Shown: piece by piece, positions 23,217-33,187 of the stretch
Numbering within the stretch: position 1 is the first letter of the stretch
How the letters are laid out: each line of letters begins with the position of its first letter
Source of the DNA: Filosporella fistucella
Lineage: Eukaryota; Ascomycota; Leotiomycetes; Helotiales
Assembly (NCBI GenBank): GCA_030077755.1
Contig: JAQJZZ010000012.1
Span: 124,001 to 188,000, forward strand
DNA length: 64,000 nt
Reading direction: 5' to 3'
The notes under the pieces: model-generated
Seen by the model: the letters and a program-made list of their open reading frames with translations, nothing else
What the model was told of the DNA's origin: nothing
The model's database searches: none
Made by a program: the position numbers and the translations under genes

Positions 23217-23996
23217 GAAAATTTTCAGGGCGCTGGAAGACAGACCTGTGAATGTTCCGCGCAATGTTTTCAAAACGCAGAAAGGACCGTGAATCAGAAA
23301 TTAAGAAATTTTCATGCGGTTCTCATGGAACTCTCTGCCTGTGAACATTTCCAGATTCATCTGTCCTAAAACTCGAACCAAAGGAGGTGGAAAGGGAGTC
23401 TTAGAGCCTATCAGAACAACTAGACTATAAGCACAATACGTTATGCCTCTAAATTTTTGAGATCTTTGCTGTCATGGTAAATGAAACCCATTCTATAGAG
23501 CTATTTGGTATGAATACGCAGCTTCTATAGTCTTTCTGGTGGCTTTGTTAAGAGCACATCTGCGCGTCTAAGTACAATACAGTGCATGTGATCTTAAAAC
23601 GACACCAAGAGCATAAATCTGAGGATATGGCTATCAGGAGATCATGCGATTTCAAATAGCGCAGCGAGTAAAAGTGGTGACAATGATCTCGAGCACCAAG
23701 GAATCACACATATCCTGCTCAAAACTTTCAAAAAGAATACTTCGAGTTAAATACAGGTAAAGCCATAAATATAATCAAACGTCAACGCAATAAAGTACAA
23801 TTCCTTCGTAGATCAACTTCAAACCTCGCGGCCCATCACTGTTCTCAATCGCTGTCCCAACACTCTATCCATTTTTCGGTTCACAAACATGCAGTTGAAG
23901 GAAATATTCGGATCAATTTGCTCAGTCCCTCAATGCCTCAATCTCCGTAGGACAATTAGCAATGGAGAATAAACTTAGTGAAATGAACACCACAAC
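23217..23996. other. Intergenic between paralogs A and B
   Basis: AT-rich spacer with no credible open frame; no decayed extra copy of the family could be seen by eye. Confidence 0.5.
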
Positions 23997-24547
23997 TCAA
24001 CACTTAAAGATATGCCAACAGTTGTAGTCACCATCAACGAAACCGCATTGGTCCTTTCCTTCGATTCTTCTTCCATCCTTGCCGTAACGAAGGCTGGGAG
24101 AGATTTTACCACCTTTGACACCGAAGCTCCAAAATACAGGGTTTGGCAGCGATTGTGTACGGATCCATTGTCTTGTGAATGGTGGCGCAATGTCGTGTAG
24201 ACTTCCTGTGATTCAGATTGTTAGTCGGGGAAAGCAAAAAGCGATGCGGGGTAGATTAGAGGCTCGGAATTTCAAGGAGAATAGTTCGAACCAATTTCAG
24301 CACAAGATGGATTGAATAACTGAACGAAGGCAGTTTGATGAGGTTTAGACATCGAGGTGTAGAGGACGCAAACATCAGCAGTTTCTGATTTGTCTCTGTA
24401 AGTGATGCAATCGTCGTGGTTTACATCTCGCTGAATGATAGTAGAGAACTCGTTGTCTGTTGGAGCTGCCGAAATGAAAGATGAAAGGCATTGGATGATT
24501 GCCAAGATGAGAATCCTTCTCCGAAAGGAGGCGCTTGAGAACGTCAT
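23997..24547 (-). CDS. Six-cysteine small secreted protein, paralog B
   Basis: Two exons, 24292-24547 and 23997-24205, with an 86-nt intron (donor GTTCGA, a weak match; branch CCGACTAAC, perfect; acceptor CACAG, phase 1); 154 aa. Signal peptide RRRILILAIIQCLSSFISAA, mature from about residue 27. Cysteine order is C-x12-C-[VL]...C-x21 spacing to LFNPSC, then QCGF and the terminal NCWHIFKC. The intron interrupts the codon four codons after the third cysteine, essentially as in paralogs A and C. The exon 2 frame was chosen because it alone restores the C-W-x-x-F-x-C end; the longer shadow frame across exon 2 does not. Function unknown. Confidence 0.8.
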
Positions 24548-25583
24548 CGTGGAGATTACAGTGAACTATGATGGAATCTCGACTTTGGAATTGCTAGCAC
24601 AGTGCTTAGATGGCCTTTCGGAGTATGAAGCAGCAATGCGATGCCTGGAAGTGCTTTATTGAAGGTGAATTTAATGGATGCTTTGTGATTGCCAATGGAG
24701 TTGATGGTGTAATTCTGAAAGCCCAAGAGAGGTGCAAAGCTTTCATATTTCAGCAACTCCACACAAGTGTTCTTGCTGTGAATCACCACCTTCAAGAATT
24801 TCTTCGTAGCTATTTTGAATCATTGAAGAATGCACTGTTTCGGAGGTGAATCGGCTTGATGACTTTCTTTCATCTGATGTTCAAGTTCGACTCGCCATCT
24901 TTAAACAAGAATTTTTATGATGTGAATCACAGGAATCAATCGGGTTAATTCCTAAAGGTGGTCACAGAAACTTGATGTTGTAGAGTAAAAGTGTACATAA
25001 GCAGGCTCTTTACGATATAACAATGCCAAATCTATCCAAGAGGGTTGTCTACTGAATCAACTTAGTACCCCACATTGCCCCCTTCCCTTTCTAAGCGAGA
25101 GATGAATCCAGCTCTGCGTTTGCATCCTGGAAGCATCAATGTTCGATCTAATGACATTTTGTGTTCCAAGTTATCTGCACAGAAAGAAACCAAGATTTTG
25201 AGAATCCATACATGTGCCATCACCATTTTGGGGGCACGTAGCTTTATGCACCTTCGGCAGTTCAAATCTTAAGAGGACCAATAGGTTACCCAAGTCAATT
25301 GTAAAATCTTCACAATATGTGGTAATAGTGTACAGAGCTTCAGGCCCAACCCGCCCAAGAATAATCTACAGGTACAGCGAAGGAAATAATCACCGCAAAT
25401 CGTACCACTTTAACTGTAAAAAACCAAACGCTGAATAGAACGCTGTGCTAACAAAAACAGTCCTGGCTGTTCTCATCCCACTAATCACCGCCAACCCCGA
25501 TAGACAATAAGGGCCTAAATTCGAGAATCAATAACTTCCGAGGGGCAAGCAAACGGGGGAGAGCTACCTGAAGCCAGAGACAA
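24548..25583. other. Intergenic between paralogs B and C
   Basis: About 1 kb. Short frames (at most 79 codons) without signal peptides or the family motif. Holds the paralog B promoter; no clear TATA box was found there, unlike paralogs A and C. Confidence 0.5.
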
Positions 25584-26644
25584 CTAACAAGGAAATGGTA
25601 GCCAACAGGCCCAGTACATTCTTGACTCGTGTTCATACTTTTTGCATCGCGATCCGCTTCTCGCAGCATTATTTCTCGTGCCTTGGTACATGAACCACCC
25701 TGCCTGATGGTTATTGGTATCACCAAAATGATACGAGAGATCTTGTGACCCAGCGAGGGGATAATATGTCTTGCTCAAGTCGGGATGCTCAATGTTGACA
25801 TCACTGTCAGCTACAGTATTATTTTGGGTTAGCTAATTGGAAACAATGCCTTGAGGATAAGAGGATGGCAATTACGAAGATTCTACTGACCGAATGGTTT
25901 ACAGTCTGGGTGAAGCACAGCAAGTGAAGCTTTTGACATGTCGTTTGCGATCACCATGCTAAGCTTGCAGGTTTTGTCTCCTAATATTGGACACTCGATT
26001 GGTTGTGGTAAAGAGCGTGTAGTCAAGGAAGATCTTGTAGCGAAGAAAGACTGAAGATGCAACATTTTCTTTATCCAGCTTAAGAAACTACGCTTTTCGA
26101 GGCCACTTTCATCAAACGTATCAACTGCCTTTGAAGCTTCGTCAGCTCTTGATAATATGGTGTGAGCTGGTGACCGCTGCTGATTGATATCTCTCCACTT
26201 CTCACCGCCCACATCAATCTCTATGGTCTCAGCATCAGGCAGAGTTGGGGATGAGTCCCGGATTTGAGAGCGCTGTTGATTGGTATCTCCCTGGTTTTCA
26301 TCATCTCCTTCCGACTCGTCGAAGTTTGAAATCTGAGAGCCTGGAGGCTGAGAAAAAGGGGTAAATGAACGATCTTTGAGCTCCATGAAGCACTTTATTT
26401 TGTCCTCGGGATTTTCTTGATCATCGCATTCGTGGTGACTTCCTTTGTTAGATTCTAAACATTCAGTAACGTCAACATGCGACTCGAATGGCGTATCTGG
26501 TGAGCGCTTGCCGTTAATGGAACCTGTAAGGTGATGGTGACCGGAATCTTGTACTTTCCGAGCGGCAAGTGTGGGTAAACCATATGACGGAGTGAAAGAC
26601 AGTGTGAGAGCGGCAGTCAAGAGAAGGAAAGTTTTGAAAAACAT
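25584..26644 (-). CDS. Six-cysteine secreted protein with long pro-region, paralog C
   Basis: Two exons, 25891-26644 and 25584-25810, with an 80-nt intron (donor GTCAGT, branch TAGCTAACC, acceptor CTGTAG, phase 1); 326 aa. Start MFFKTFLLLTAALTLSFTPSYG is a signal peptide; the frame is open 20 codons upstream but that part is not signal-like. Residues about 25-235 are acidic, low-complexity and contain a repeated NQQRS element (GDTNQQRSQ, RDINQQRSP) and dibasic KR sites (NGKRSP, LEKRSF) of the Kex2 type. The C-terminal domain repeats the family pattern: IEC, x7, CKLSMVIA, HPDC with exactly the 21-residue gap seen in paralog B, RCKKYE and the terminal ACWLPFPC. Probably a pro-protein whose C-terminal six-Cys domain is released (inference). 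Function unknown. Confidence 0.8.
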
Positions 26645-26809
26645 TGTTGCTGTACTCGAAGATCGTAAAAAGCTCTTGAACGTTGTTTGAAAAGGAAGGC
26701 ACAAGACTTTTGTGACCGAGGATTTAGTGTATGCTTCAAATGTGTATTGGGCAACCCGATGAAAACGCTTGATGTTTGGAAAATGTGTAAGGAAGTGGAC
26801 ATCTCTCAG

Positions 26810-26817
26810 TATTTATA
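26810..26817 (-). promoter_or_regulatory. TATA box of six-Cys paralog C
   Basis: Perfect TATAAATA on the minus strand about 165 nt upstream of the ATG at 26644. Confidence 0.55.
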
Positions 26818-27436
26818 GTCAGAAAACAAAGTTATCCCACCTAGAGCAACTGGATTCTGAATCAGATCAGTTCTGGCTTGTAATTCCCTCTGGTAATACC
26901 TTGTGTGTATAAATCAGAAAGAGTTGACAAGCAAATAATAGACCGAAGAAACGTAACTCCGTCTCATTTTCGGAGCCTTGCACCGACGATCTATGTGAAG
27001 TGAAGTACCGCATATCCTGTGATTGTTGAAGAAGATTGGGATATTTGTGGAGCGATGAAATTTGCTTGAGGGTTGCAAAGTACTCAAAGAGTAGAATTTC
27101 ATCAAAGTACGGGAGTTGCAGCTAAATTTTGGGACCAACGTCACAACAAGAATATTTTGCTTCAGCGTAGTCAAGGACGTAGGTATATTAGTGCAGTCCT
27201 TTTGGGTATGTATCGCGTAAGCAATAATCTTGACGATTCTGCCTGAAAAGGCTCTCCTCCCAAGCAATCCACTGTATCTTCAACGCAGTCTGGATTAAAC
27301 CGGGAATGCCATAAAGCTATCAAGTATTCGCCATCGGGCCATAGAAAGGAGCTTCAGAAACCAGGTATGGCGGGACGATCTATTGTTTCCAAGTTGACTG
27401 AGCATGTAGCGGGTGATTGTGGCTGTTGTTTCCTGT
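26818..27436. other. Intergenic, no supported gene
   Basis: About 620 nt upstream of paralog C and downstream of the Yar1-like gene. A 117-codon minus frame has no recognisable features. Confidence 0.5.
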
Positions 27437-28126
27437 TCAACTCTTCTCCTTCGAGCCTTGAATGTCCAAATCGTTGAGTTGTTCTGCGATTGATTTCGAT
27501 GTTCCCTCATTCGAAGTGCCCTCATCTTCGCCCATATCGACATCATCAGCATCTGCACTTCCTTCTCCTCTCTCGCCACCAAGACCTTCCTCAAGACCTT
27601 CACCTCCCTCTTTCAATACCCACTCCACGACTTCCTTCTTATCATTCAACTCCGCCTCATAAACAGCATCATGGCCTCGCTGGTTTGTGATGGTAGGATC
27701 CGAACCTTCTTCGAGAAGAACTTTAACCGAGTCAAGGTGACCATTCAATGCAGCCCAGTGTAATGCAGTGTTTCCAGCTTTGTTTTGAGAGTTCAGAATG
27801 GCGAGCATGGTGGGGTTTTGCGGGGTAGGATTTGAAAGAGCTTTGCAGAGGCCGAGAATAATTTCTATTATCTTTTAGTCATGTCACAACAATAGAATAT
27901 ACAGTGGTATGAGGAAAAAAGTATTACCATGGTGTCCGTTGGCAGCAGCCATATGCAAGACTCCATTCCCGCTATGCTCATCTTTTGTCGATTGTAATAA
28001 TTCCACAACACCAATTTTCTCCCTTTCGCAGATCTCCTTTTTCAAACTCTCGAATTCATCCTTGTCTCCTGTGCGGGCAAAGTAGAGGAGATCATCGATT
28101 TCGTCTTCTGAAAGTGTGGGTACCAT
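27437..28126 (-). CDS. Ankyrin-repeat protein, Yar1-like (Rps3 chaperone)
   Basis: Two exons, 27928-28126 and 27437-27864, with a 63-nt intron (GTAATA donor, GACTAA branch, AATAG acceptor, phase 1); 208 aa, close to yeast Yar1 in length. N-terminal acidic helix (LSEDEIDDLLYFARTGD) followed by ankyrin repeats: GNGVLHMAAANGHHE and GNTALHWAALNGHLDSVKVLLEEGSDPTITNQRGHDAVYEAE. The C-terminal tail is acidic (DADDVDMGEDEGTS). Yar1 binds newly made ribosomal protein uS3 and brings it to the nucleus for 40S assembly; the same plan is seen here, so cytosolic/nuclear ribosome-biogenesis chaperone is the likely role. It diverges from the MscL-like gene across only 251 nt. Confidence 0.8.
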
Positions 28127-28377
28127 TTTGTGTTTGTTGACTTCCCCTCCAAGCGCGATTCAAAAATAAATTATTTCGAATCTTGAGCTTATCGGCAGCC
28201 ACCAATCAGCAGTAGCTCTGCCAAGACCGCCAGGGGAAACAAGCACGTGCAGCCCCCTCCAATTGCCAACTTTTGAGACATTCTAATCTCTCTCTTTTTC
28301 ATATTTATTTCACGTTGTACATATCAAAAGATTGCTTGGGAGTTTTTGAGAGTTGTCAAAGGGATAGCGATATCAAA
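28127..28377. promoter_or_regulatory. Short divergent promoter (Yar1-like / MscL-like)
   Basis: 251 nt between two diverging start codons, so core promoters of both genes must lie here. Confidence 0.6.
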
Positions 28378-29193
28378 ATGCCCCGTCTCAATCTTGATGA
28401 TCTGCGCGAAGACAGCCAGGAGTTGCTGCAACATGCAGGAGAGGAGGTTACGAAGCGGACGAGCAAGATGTGGCATGGCTTTATGGACTGGGTACTTCAA
28501 GATAATATCTTGGAGGTTGCTGTTGGTTTGATGTAAGTCAGACTCAGTCCGAGAACACAAGGCTTCTGGTCCTTAATGCATTGGAATTGATGAACAAGAG
28601 TTGATATCACGTGATACAGTATCGCCGCAGCTTTCACAACTGTTGTGACAAGCTTCGTGTCTGACATTCTTCTTCCACCGTTATCATTGCTTCCATTCAT
28701 AAACCGAAATATGGAAGAGAAATTTGCAATCTTGAGGAAAGGTCCAGGTTTCAATCAGACAGACGGCATTGGTTACAATACTATGCAGCAAGCCGCAGAT
28801 GATGGTGCTGTAGTTTTGGCTTATGGGTAAGTATCTTTCTGTGTCTTGTCACCCCATAACGCCCTAGAAGGAAAACATTTCGATACTTAAGGGAATCATT
28901 AAATTAGCTGCTAATTTCAATTATAGTACCTTCCTCAATAAGGTGATCAACTTTTTGGGAGTTGGTTTGGCTCTCTACACACTGGCTAGTGTGTATGAGT
29001 TTGCTAGCAATGACACGGTCATCAAGTATCAGATTAAATGCAGATACTGCCGTAAGAGAATCAGCCAAAAGGTATGTTGATATGGGACTAATCCGACTCT
29101 GCCCTTTTCCTAGAAAACACTGACAAGAAGTAGGCTCTAAGATGTGTAAACTGCACAAGTTGGCAAGATGGGCGAGAAGATAGAATCCAGTGA
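28378..29193 (+). CDS. MscL-like mechanosensitive channel with zinc-ribbon tail
   Basis: Four exons: 28378-28532, 28620-28826, 28927-29071, 29134-29193; introns of 87, 100 and 62 nt with GTAAGT/GTATGT donors; 188 aa. MscL hallmarks: the N-terminal amphipathic segment then FMDWVLQDNILEVAVGLIIAAAFTTVVTSFVSDILLPPLSLL (the pore helix M1, E. coli FMDFALRGNVVDLAVG-like), an extracellular loop with an N-glycosylation site, and M2 (FLNKVINFLGVGLALYTLASVYEF). The C-terminus is not the usual helical bundle: it ends in CRYCRKR and CVNCTSW, two CxxC pairs forming a likely zinc ribbon. Intron 3 splits these pairs. Eukaryotic MscL-like channels are known in walled organisms. Membrane of residence and gating are unknown. 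Confidence 0.85.
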
Positions 29194-29666
29194 TTCTTTT
29201 GTGAGGGACTGCAGCAGATCAGAGACGTATACGATACCCAAAATACCATTTTGCTTTGGATTTGTACCGTTGCACATATATTACCTACTGAAGCATGGAG
29301 TTGTACAAGGCATTGTTTGGACTTATATAATTTGATATTAGTCTCTCGATATACATCTAGTCTATTTTCTTTTTTGTTTTGAATATCAACATTTCAAAAT
29401 AAGAAATATCCTGAACCACAATCAAAAGGGCTATTTGAGTTTGTTCAAGAACCGTGGAGAAGACCCCTGTACCTATTGTTCGGGTGGCCCCGACCCCGCT
29501 AATGTCGCGTCATTTGTACCCCTCCATCCATCCCTCTCCTCCAAATTTCAGACGACAGCTCTCTATCAACAAAGGCTCTCAACCAGAGATTTCGCCTGTA
29601 AATTCACACTGTAGATTCCGTCGAAATTGACTCTTACTTTCCAAATACTCAACTCTGGTCCTCACA
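29194..29666. other. Intergenic with downstream promoter
   Basis: About 470 nt. The last 150 bases are C/T-rich, as expected for the promoter of the binding-protein gene that starts at 29667. Confidence 0.5.
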
Positions 29667-30613
29667 ATGGTGACAACACCTCTCAAGATCGGATATGTCC
29701 CAGAACATTTTTCAACCCCTCTCTATTTCGCCCAAAAGTACTTCGGTTTGGAGGCAGAACTGATACCATTCCCGTCTGGTACGGGGCATATGATCACATC
29801 CTTACGAAGTGGAGAAATTGATATTGGCATTGGACTTACTGAAGGATGGGTAGCTGGACTAGGAAAGGAGGGTCAGGAAAACGATGGTGGCTATAAGATT
29901 GTAGGCACATACGTTGAGACACCACTATGTGAGTCATCGTACCAAGTTCCGGTGTAGTTTTGTTTGGAATCATACTAACGGTCTTCCAAGGCTGGGCAAT
30001 ATCTACGGGCTCTTCTCGACAAATAGCTTCAGTCGCAGACCTTAAAGCTGGTAAAATTGGGGTCTCACGTATCGGTTCCGGGTCATATGTTATGGGATTC
30101 GTGCTGGCAGACCAACAAGGCTGGCTCACCTCTCCCTCTATACCTCCATTCGAATTTATACCCCTTCAAACATTTGAAAAGCTACGAAACGGAGTCAACG
30201 ATTCCACAGTAGATTTCTTTATGTGGGAACACTTTACTTCGAAAAAGTATTACGACAACGGCGAGATCAAGAGGGTGGGGGAGATATACACCCCGTGGTC
30301 GAGTTGGAAGATTGTTGCTAGGACTGGAGAGACGAGGACGGAGGATCTGTTTGAGAAACTCGACAAAGGAATTGAATATTTTGAAGGCCATCAAGAAGAG
30401 TCTGTCAAGTACATCAGTACTTCATTAGACTACAGCGAGGAGGATGCGAGAGAATGGTTGAAGACAGTGAAATTCACCAAGGGAACCAGAGGGGTGGATA
30501 TCAGTGTTATACAAAAGACAGTCGATACTTTGAAGAAAGCCGGAGTGCTTGCGGAGAGTGGTGTCAAGCCGGAGGCTATGATTACGAATCAAAGAGCTCC
30601 CCGAGAGGGTTGA
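29667..30613 (+). CDS. Ca3427-like periplasmic-binding-fold protein
   Basis: Two exons, 29667-29928 and 29991-30613, with a 62-nt intron (GTGAGT donor, ACTAAC branch, CCAAG acceptor, phase 1); 294 aa. The fold is a type 2 periplasmic binding protein: KIGYVPEHFSTPLYFAQKYFG at the start, SGTGHMITSLRSGEIDIGIGLTEGWVAG (ligand-contacting loop), then ISTGSSRQIASVADLKAGKIGVSRIGSGSYVMGFVLA, which is the second-lobe signature. It resembles Candida Ca3427 and, more distantly, NMT1/THI5 pyrimidine-synthesis proteins. It lacks a signal peptide, so it is cytosolic; ligand unknown. The catalytic His/Cys pattern of true Thi5 is not apparent. Confidence 0.82.
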
Positions 30614-31161
30614 GAAGACGGCTTTCTGAAGAAGATATAAAAATCCCTGGTGTCAGAGATTATATGGTGTGAGAAGCTCCAAACAAGTGAAGAGGTGGAA
30701 TGCATGGGGGAAGCAAGCTCCGGGAGATGGTCGCAAGAGCATAGGATTGGCTTTGTAAGATAGAAGATAAATTCATTGATTTGTGTTGCGCCGACACTCT
30801 TGTTGACTCACATTTCAATCGAGCAAGTAGCTGTAACTTACTTGATATTGTATACAAATTGTCAGTTTTTCTAATGTCCACTTCAGGGTCCCATTCCGGA
30901 ACCATATGATGCAGAGCTCATGTTGTTTCGCATTCCGAAATAATCAATTGAAGAACTTTAATTCCATCCAAATTGCTTCTTCTAAAAGAAAAGGAAAGAC
31001 AGACACAATTCCGGGATATTTCAGGGATTATGGATTTTCGTCGCGTCCCGCTTACAGTACGAAGCGCGTCATCTAGCAGCTCGACCAAGACATTTCAGTC
31101 CCAATTACTTTCTCACCTCAATCATTCAATCCCAATAATCAGCACAACCCAGCTCCATGTA
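30614..31161. other. Intergenic
   Basis: About 550 nt including the promoter of the next gene. An in-frame ATG at 31030 would extend that gene by 44 codons. Confidence 0.5.
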
Positions 31162-31806
31162 ATGTCCCTTCTCCGCCGCTTTCGACCCTCCTTCCTCAAG
31201 CCTCCCTCTCCTCTCTGCCGCTCTCCACGAAAGCCCCCATTTCGACTCACCTCTACTTCCTCTACCTCCAAAGAAACCCTCCACCGCCAGCGCCTCCTCC
31301 GTCTCCAATCCCGCCTCCCAAAATTTCTACATGCATATACGACTCCTCTCCTCACAGCTCCAATCTCGCATATCCTCTCTTTCCTGATTCTACATGAAAT
31401 CACAGCCGTAGTGCCATTAATAGGCTTCGCGACACTATTTCATTACACACAGTGGCTTCCCGAGGGCTGGGCGAGCGGAAAATGGGTTTCGGAGGGGACG
31501 GAGAGGTTTGGGAGGTATTTTGGTAGGAAAGGGTGGTTTGGGTTTAGTGTTGAGGGGAGGAGTGAGGGCGAGGAGGGTAAGGTCGAGGATGAGGACCTGG
31601 GAGGAGAGGATAGGATTGAGAGTGCGGAAAGGAGATTTAGTGTTGGGGAGAGGGGAGGGAGGATATTAGTCGAGGTTGCTACGGCGTATGCTCTTACGAA
31701 GGTATTACTACCTGTTAGGATTGGACTCAGTGTTTGGGGTACGCCGTGGTTTGCGAGGGTTGTGGTGAAGAGGGTAGGAGGATGGTTTAGGAGGAGCAAG
31801 GCATGA
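31162..31806 (+). CDS. FLILHELTA-family mitochondrial protein
   Basis: Intronless. With start MSLLRRFRPSFLKPP the protein has 214 aa. The first 45 residues are Arg/Ser/Pro-rich without acidic residues, a mitochondrial presequence. The motif FLILHEITA sits in SHILSFLILHEITAVVPLIGFATLFHYTQWLP: this is the near-invariant string that names the fungal FLILHELTA family (Pfam), here with L to I at one position. The C-terminus (AYALTKVLLPVRIGLSVWGTPWFARV) is a second hydrophobic segment typical of the family. I recall the yeast member as a mitochondrial-ribosome-associated Mrx protein, but that link is from memory. Codon bias shifts strongly to G-rich codons in the second half. Confidence 0.8.
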   Translation: MSLLRRFRPSFLKPPSPLCRSPRKPPFRLTSTSSTSKETLHRQRLLRLQSRLPKFLHAYTTPLLTAPISHILSFLILHEITAVVPLIGFATLFHYTQWLPEGWASGKWVSEGTERFGRYFGRKGWFGFSVEGRSEGEEGKVEDEDLGGEDRIESAERRFSVGERGGRILVEVATAYALTKVLLPVRIGLSVWGTPWFARVVVKRVGGWFRRSKA

Positions 31807-32036
31807 TGATGAAGTCAGACAATACGAAGAGGAAACCTAAATACTGGCAAAGATTCGATCCTGGGGACAATCGAAAGTAAACACTAGAAGCCACATAAGA
31901 TACCCTGTCACCATTTCGACACAAGACGAAAATCATATACAGATCATCAAAATGCTTTTGTCTTATGTTGCAATCTATCTGCCATCCACCATCCACTTAT
32001 ACGTGTCCGATATCCGACTTCCTATGCAAGAAGCAT

Positions 32037-32796
32037 CTACTTCTCGTAGACCCAGTCGTGTTGAGCAGACTTCCATGATTGAACCTCACCCTCCTTGAAC
32101 CAGAGAGCAATCTCCTTCTTGGCGTTCTCGACGCTGTCGGAACCGTGGCAGACGTTACGTCCGACATCGATGGCATAATCACCACGGATGGTACCTGGGG
32201 CAGATGCGAGAGGGTTGGTAGCACCGAGGAGAACTAGCAATGTTAGATAAATTTTCAGAGTTGGGAGTAGGATACATACCACGGCCGGTCTTGACGGCAT
32301 CACGTCCCTCCCAGACCATGGCGCAGATTGGTCCAGATCCCATATCTGTTGTATATTAGAACTTTCAAGCTTAGGGAAGATTGGCGATTGTACACTTGAT
32401 CAATCCTGGGAAGAATGGCTTGCTGGAAAGATCCTCGTCTGATATCATTAGCAATTGGACTCGACTTGCAGACCTCATACATACAGTGCTTCTCGAGGTG
32501 CTCTTGGCTGGCAGTCATGAGCTTGATGGCAGCAAGCTTGTATCTACATGATGTTAATCAAAATTTGTACCTTTTGTCTGCCAACTTACCCGCGAGCCTC
32601 AAATCGAGAGATGATTGGGCCAATGAGTCCACGCTGGGGTTGTTAATACAAAATCCAATATATCTTGTCCCATATTCAAATACATACCTGGACGCCATCA
32701 GGCTTGATAGCAATGAAGCTGTCAACAAATGTTAGCTTCACCGCCAGAAATCCTCGAACTGAAATCAGTTCCAACTAACGTTTGTTCAGTAGACAT
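32037..32796 (-). CDS. ndk1: Nucleoside diphosphate kinase
   Basis: Seven exons: 32780-32796, 32688-32718, 32590-32633, 32485-32543, 32394-32438, 32280-32345, 32037-32233; 152 aa, the family's usual length. Six introns, five of them 45-61 nt or so, is high density for such a small gene. Motifs: [16 protein letters not shown] at the start, [63 protein letters not shown] containing the catalytic His of the NVCHGSDS motif, and the terminal WVYEK. It transfers gamma-phosphate between NTPs and NDPs, usually as a cytosolic hexamer. I chose the internal ATG (MSTEQT), matching family length; an in-frame ATG at 32922 would add 42 residues. Confidence 0.93.
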
Positions 32797-33187
32797 GATG
32801 TCGTCGTTGAGTCTGGCTCTTTCTTCTCTTTGGGATGCAGATGCTCGTAAGAAACCTTGAGTCTTCGGGCTCAAGTGTTTGAATATTTCAGGATCTTTGT
32901 GTGTTTGTTGCTGTTCACTCATTGGGATGGTGGTGCAAAATTTGGTGGGGTGGATTTGGAAGGAGGGGCGCTCTTGGCTGAACTAAGACAATTAGGTTAA
33001 GTGTCGTTTCACGGGTTGACTGCAGGGGTTGGGATCATGAACTGGAGAGGAGAGGACAGCTTGGAAACACAACATTTCTGATACCCATTTCACACCTTCA
33101 CAATCAGCTTGATCAGCAATTGCTGGACAGTTCAAATCAAGTATTAGATGCCTACTGCTATTGAATAGACCTTTTCATCTTTCTGCC
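32797..33187. promoter_or_regulatory. Divergent promoter region (NDK / glucosidase II)
   Basis: 391 nt between divergent starts (266 if the upstream NDK Met at 32922 is used). No TATA box seen. Confidence 0.5.

Noticed and set aside
29667..30613. True Thi5/NMT1 pyrimidine synthase
   Set aside because: The binding-protein fold matches, but the His/Cys-rich active-site pattern of Thi5 is not visible; Ca3427-like is the better call.
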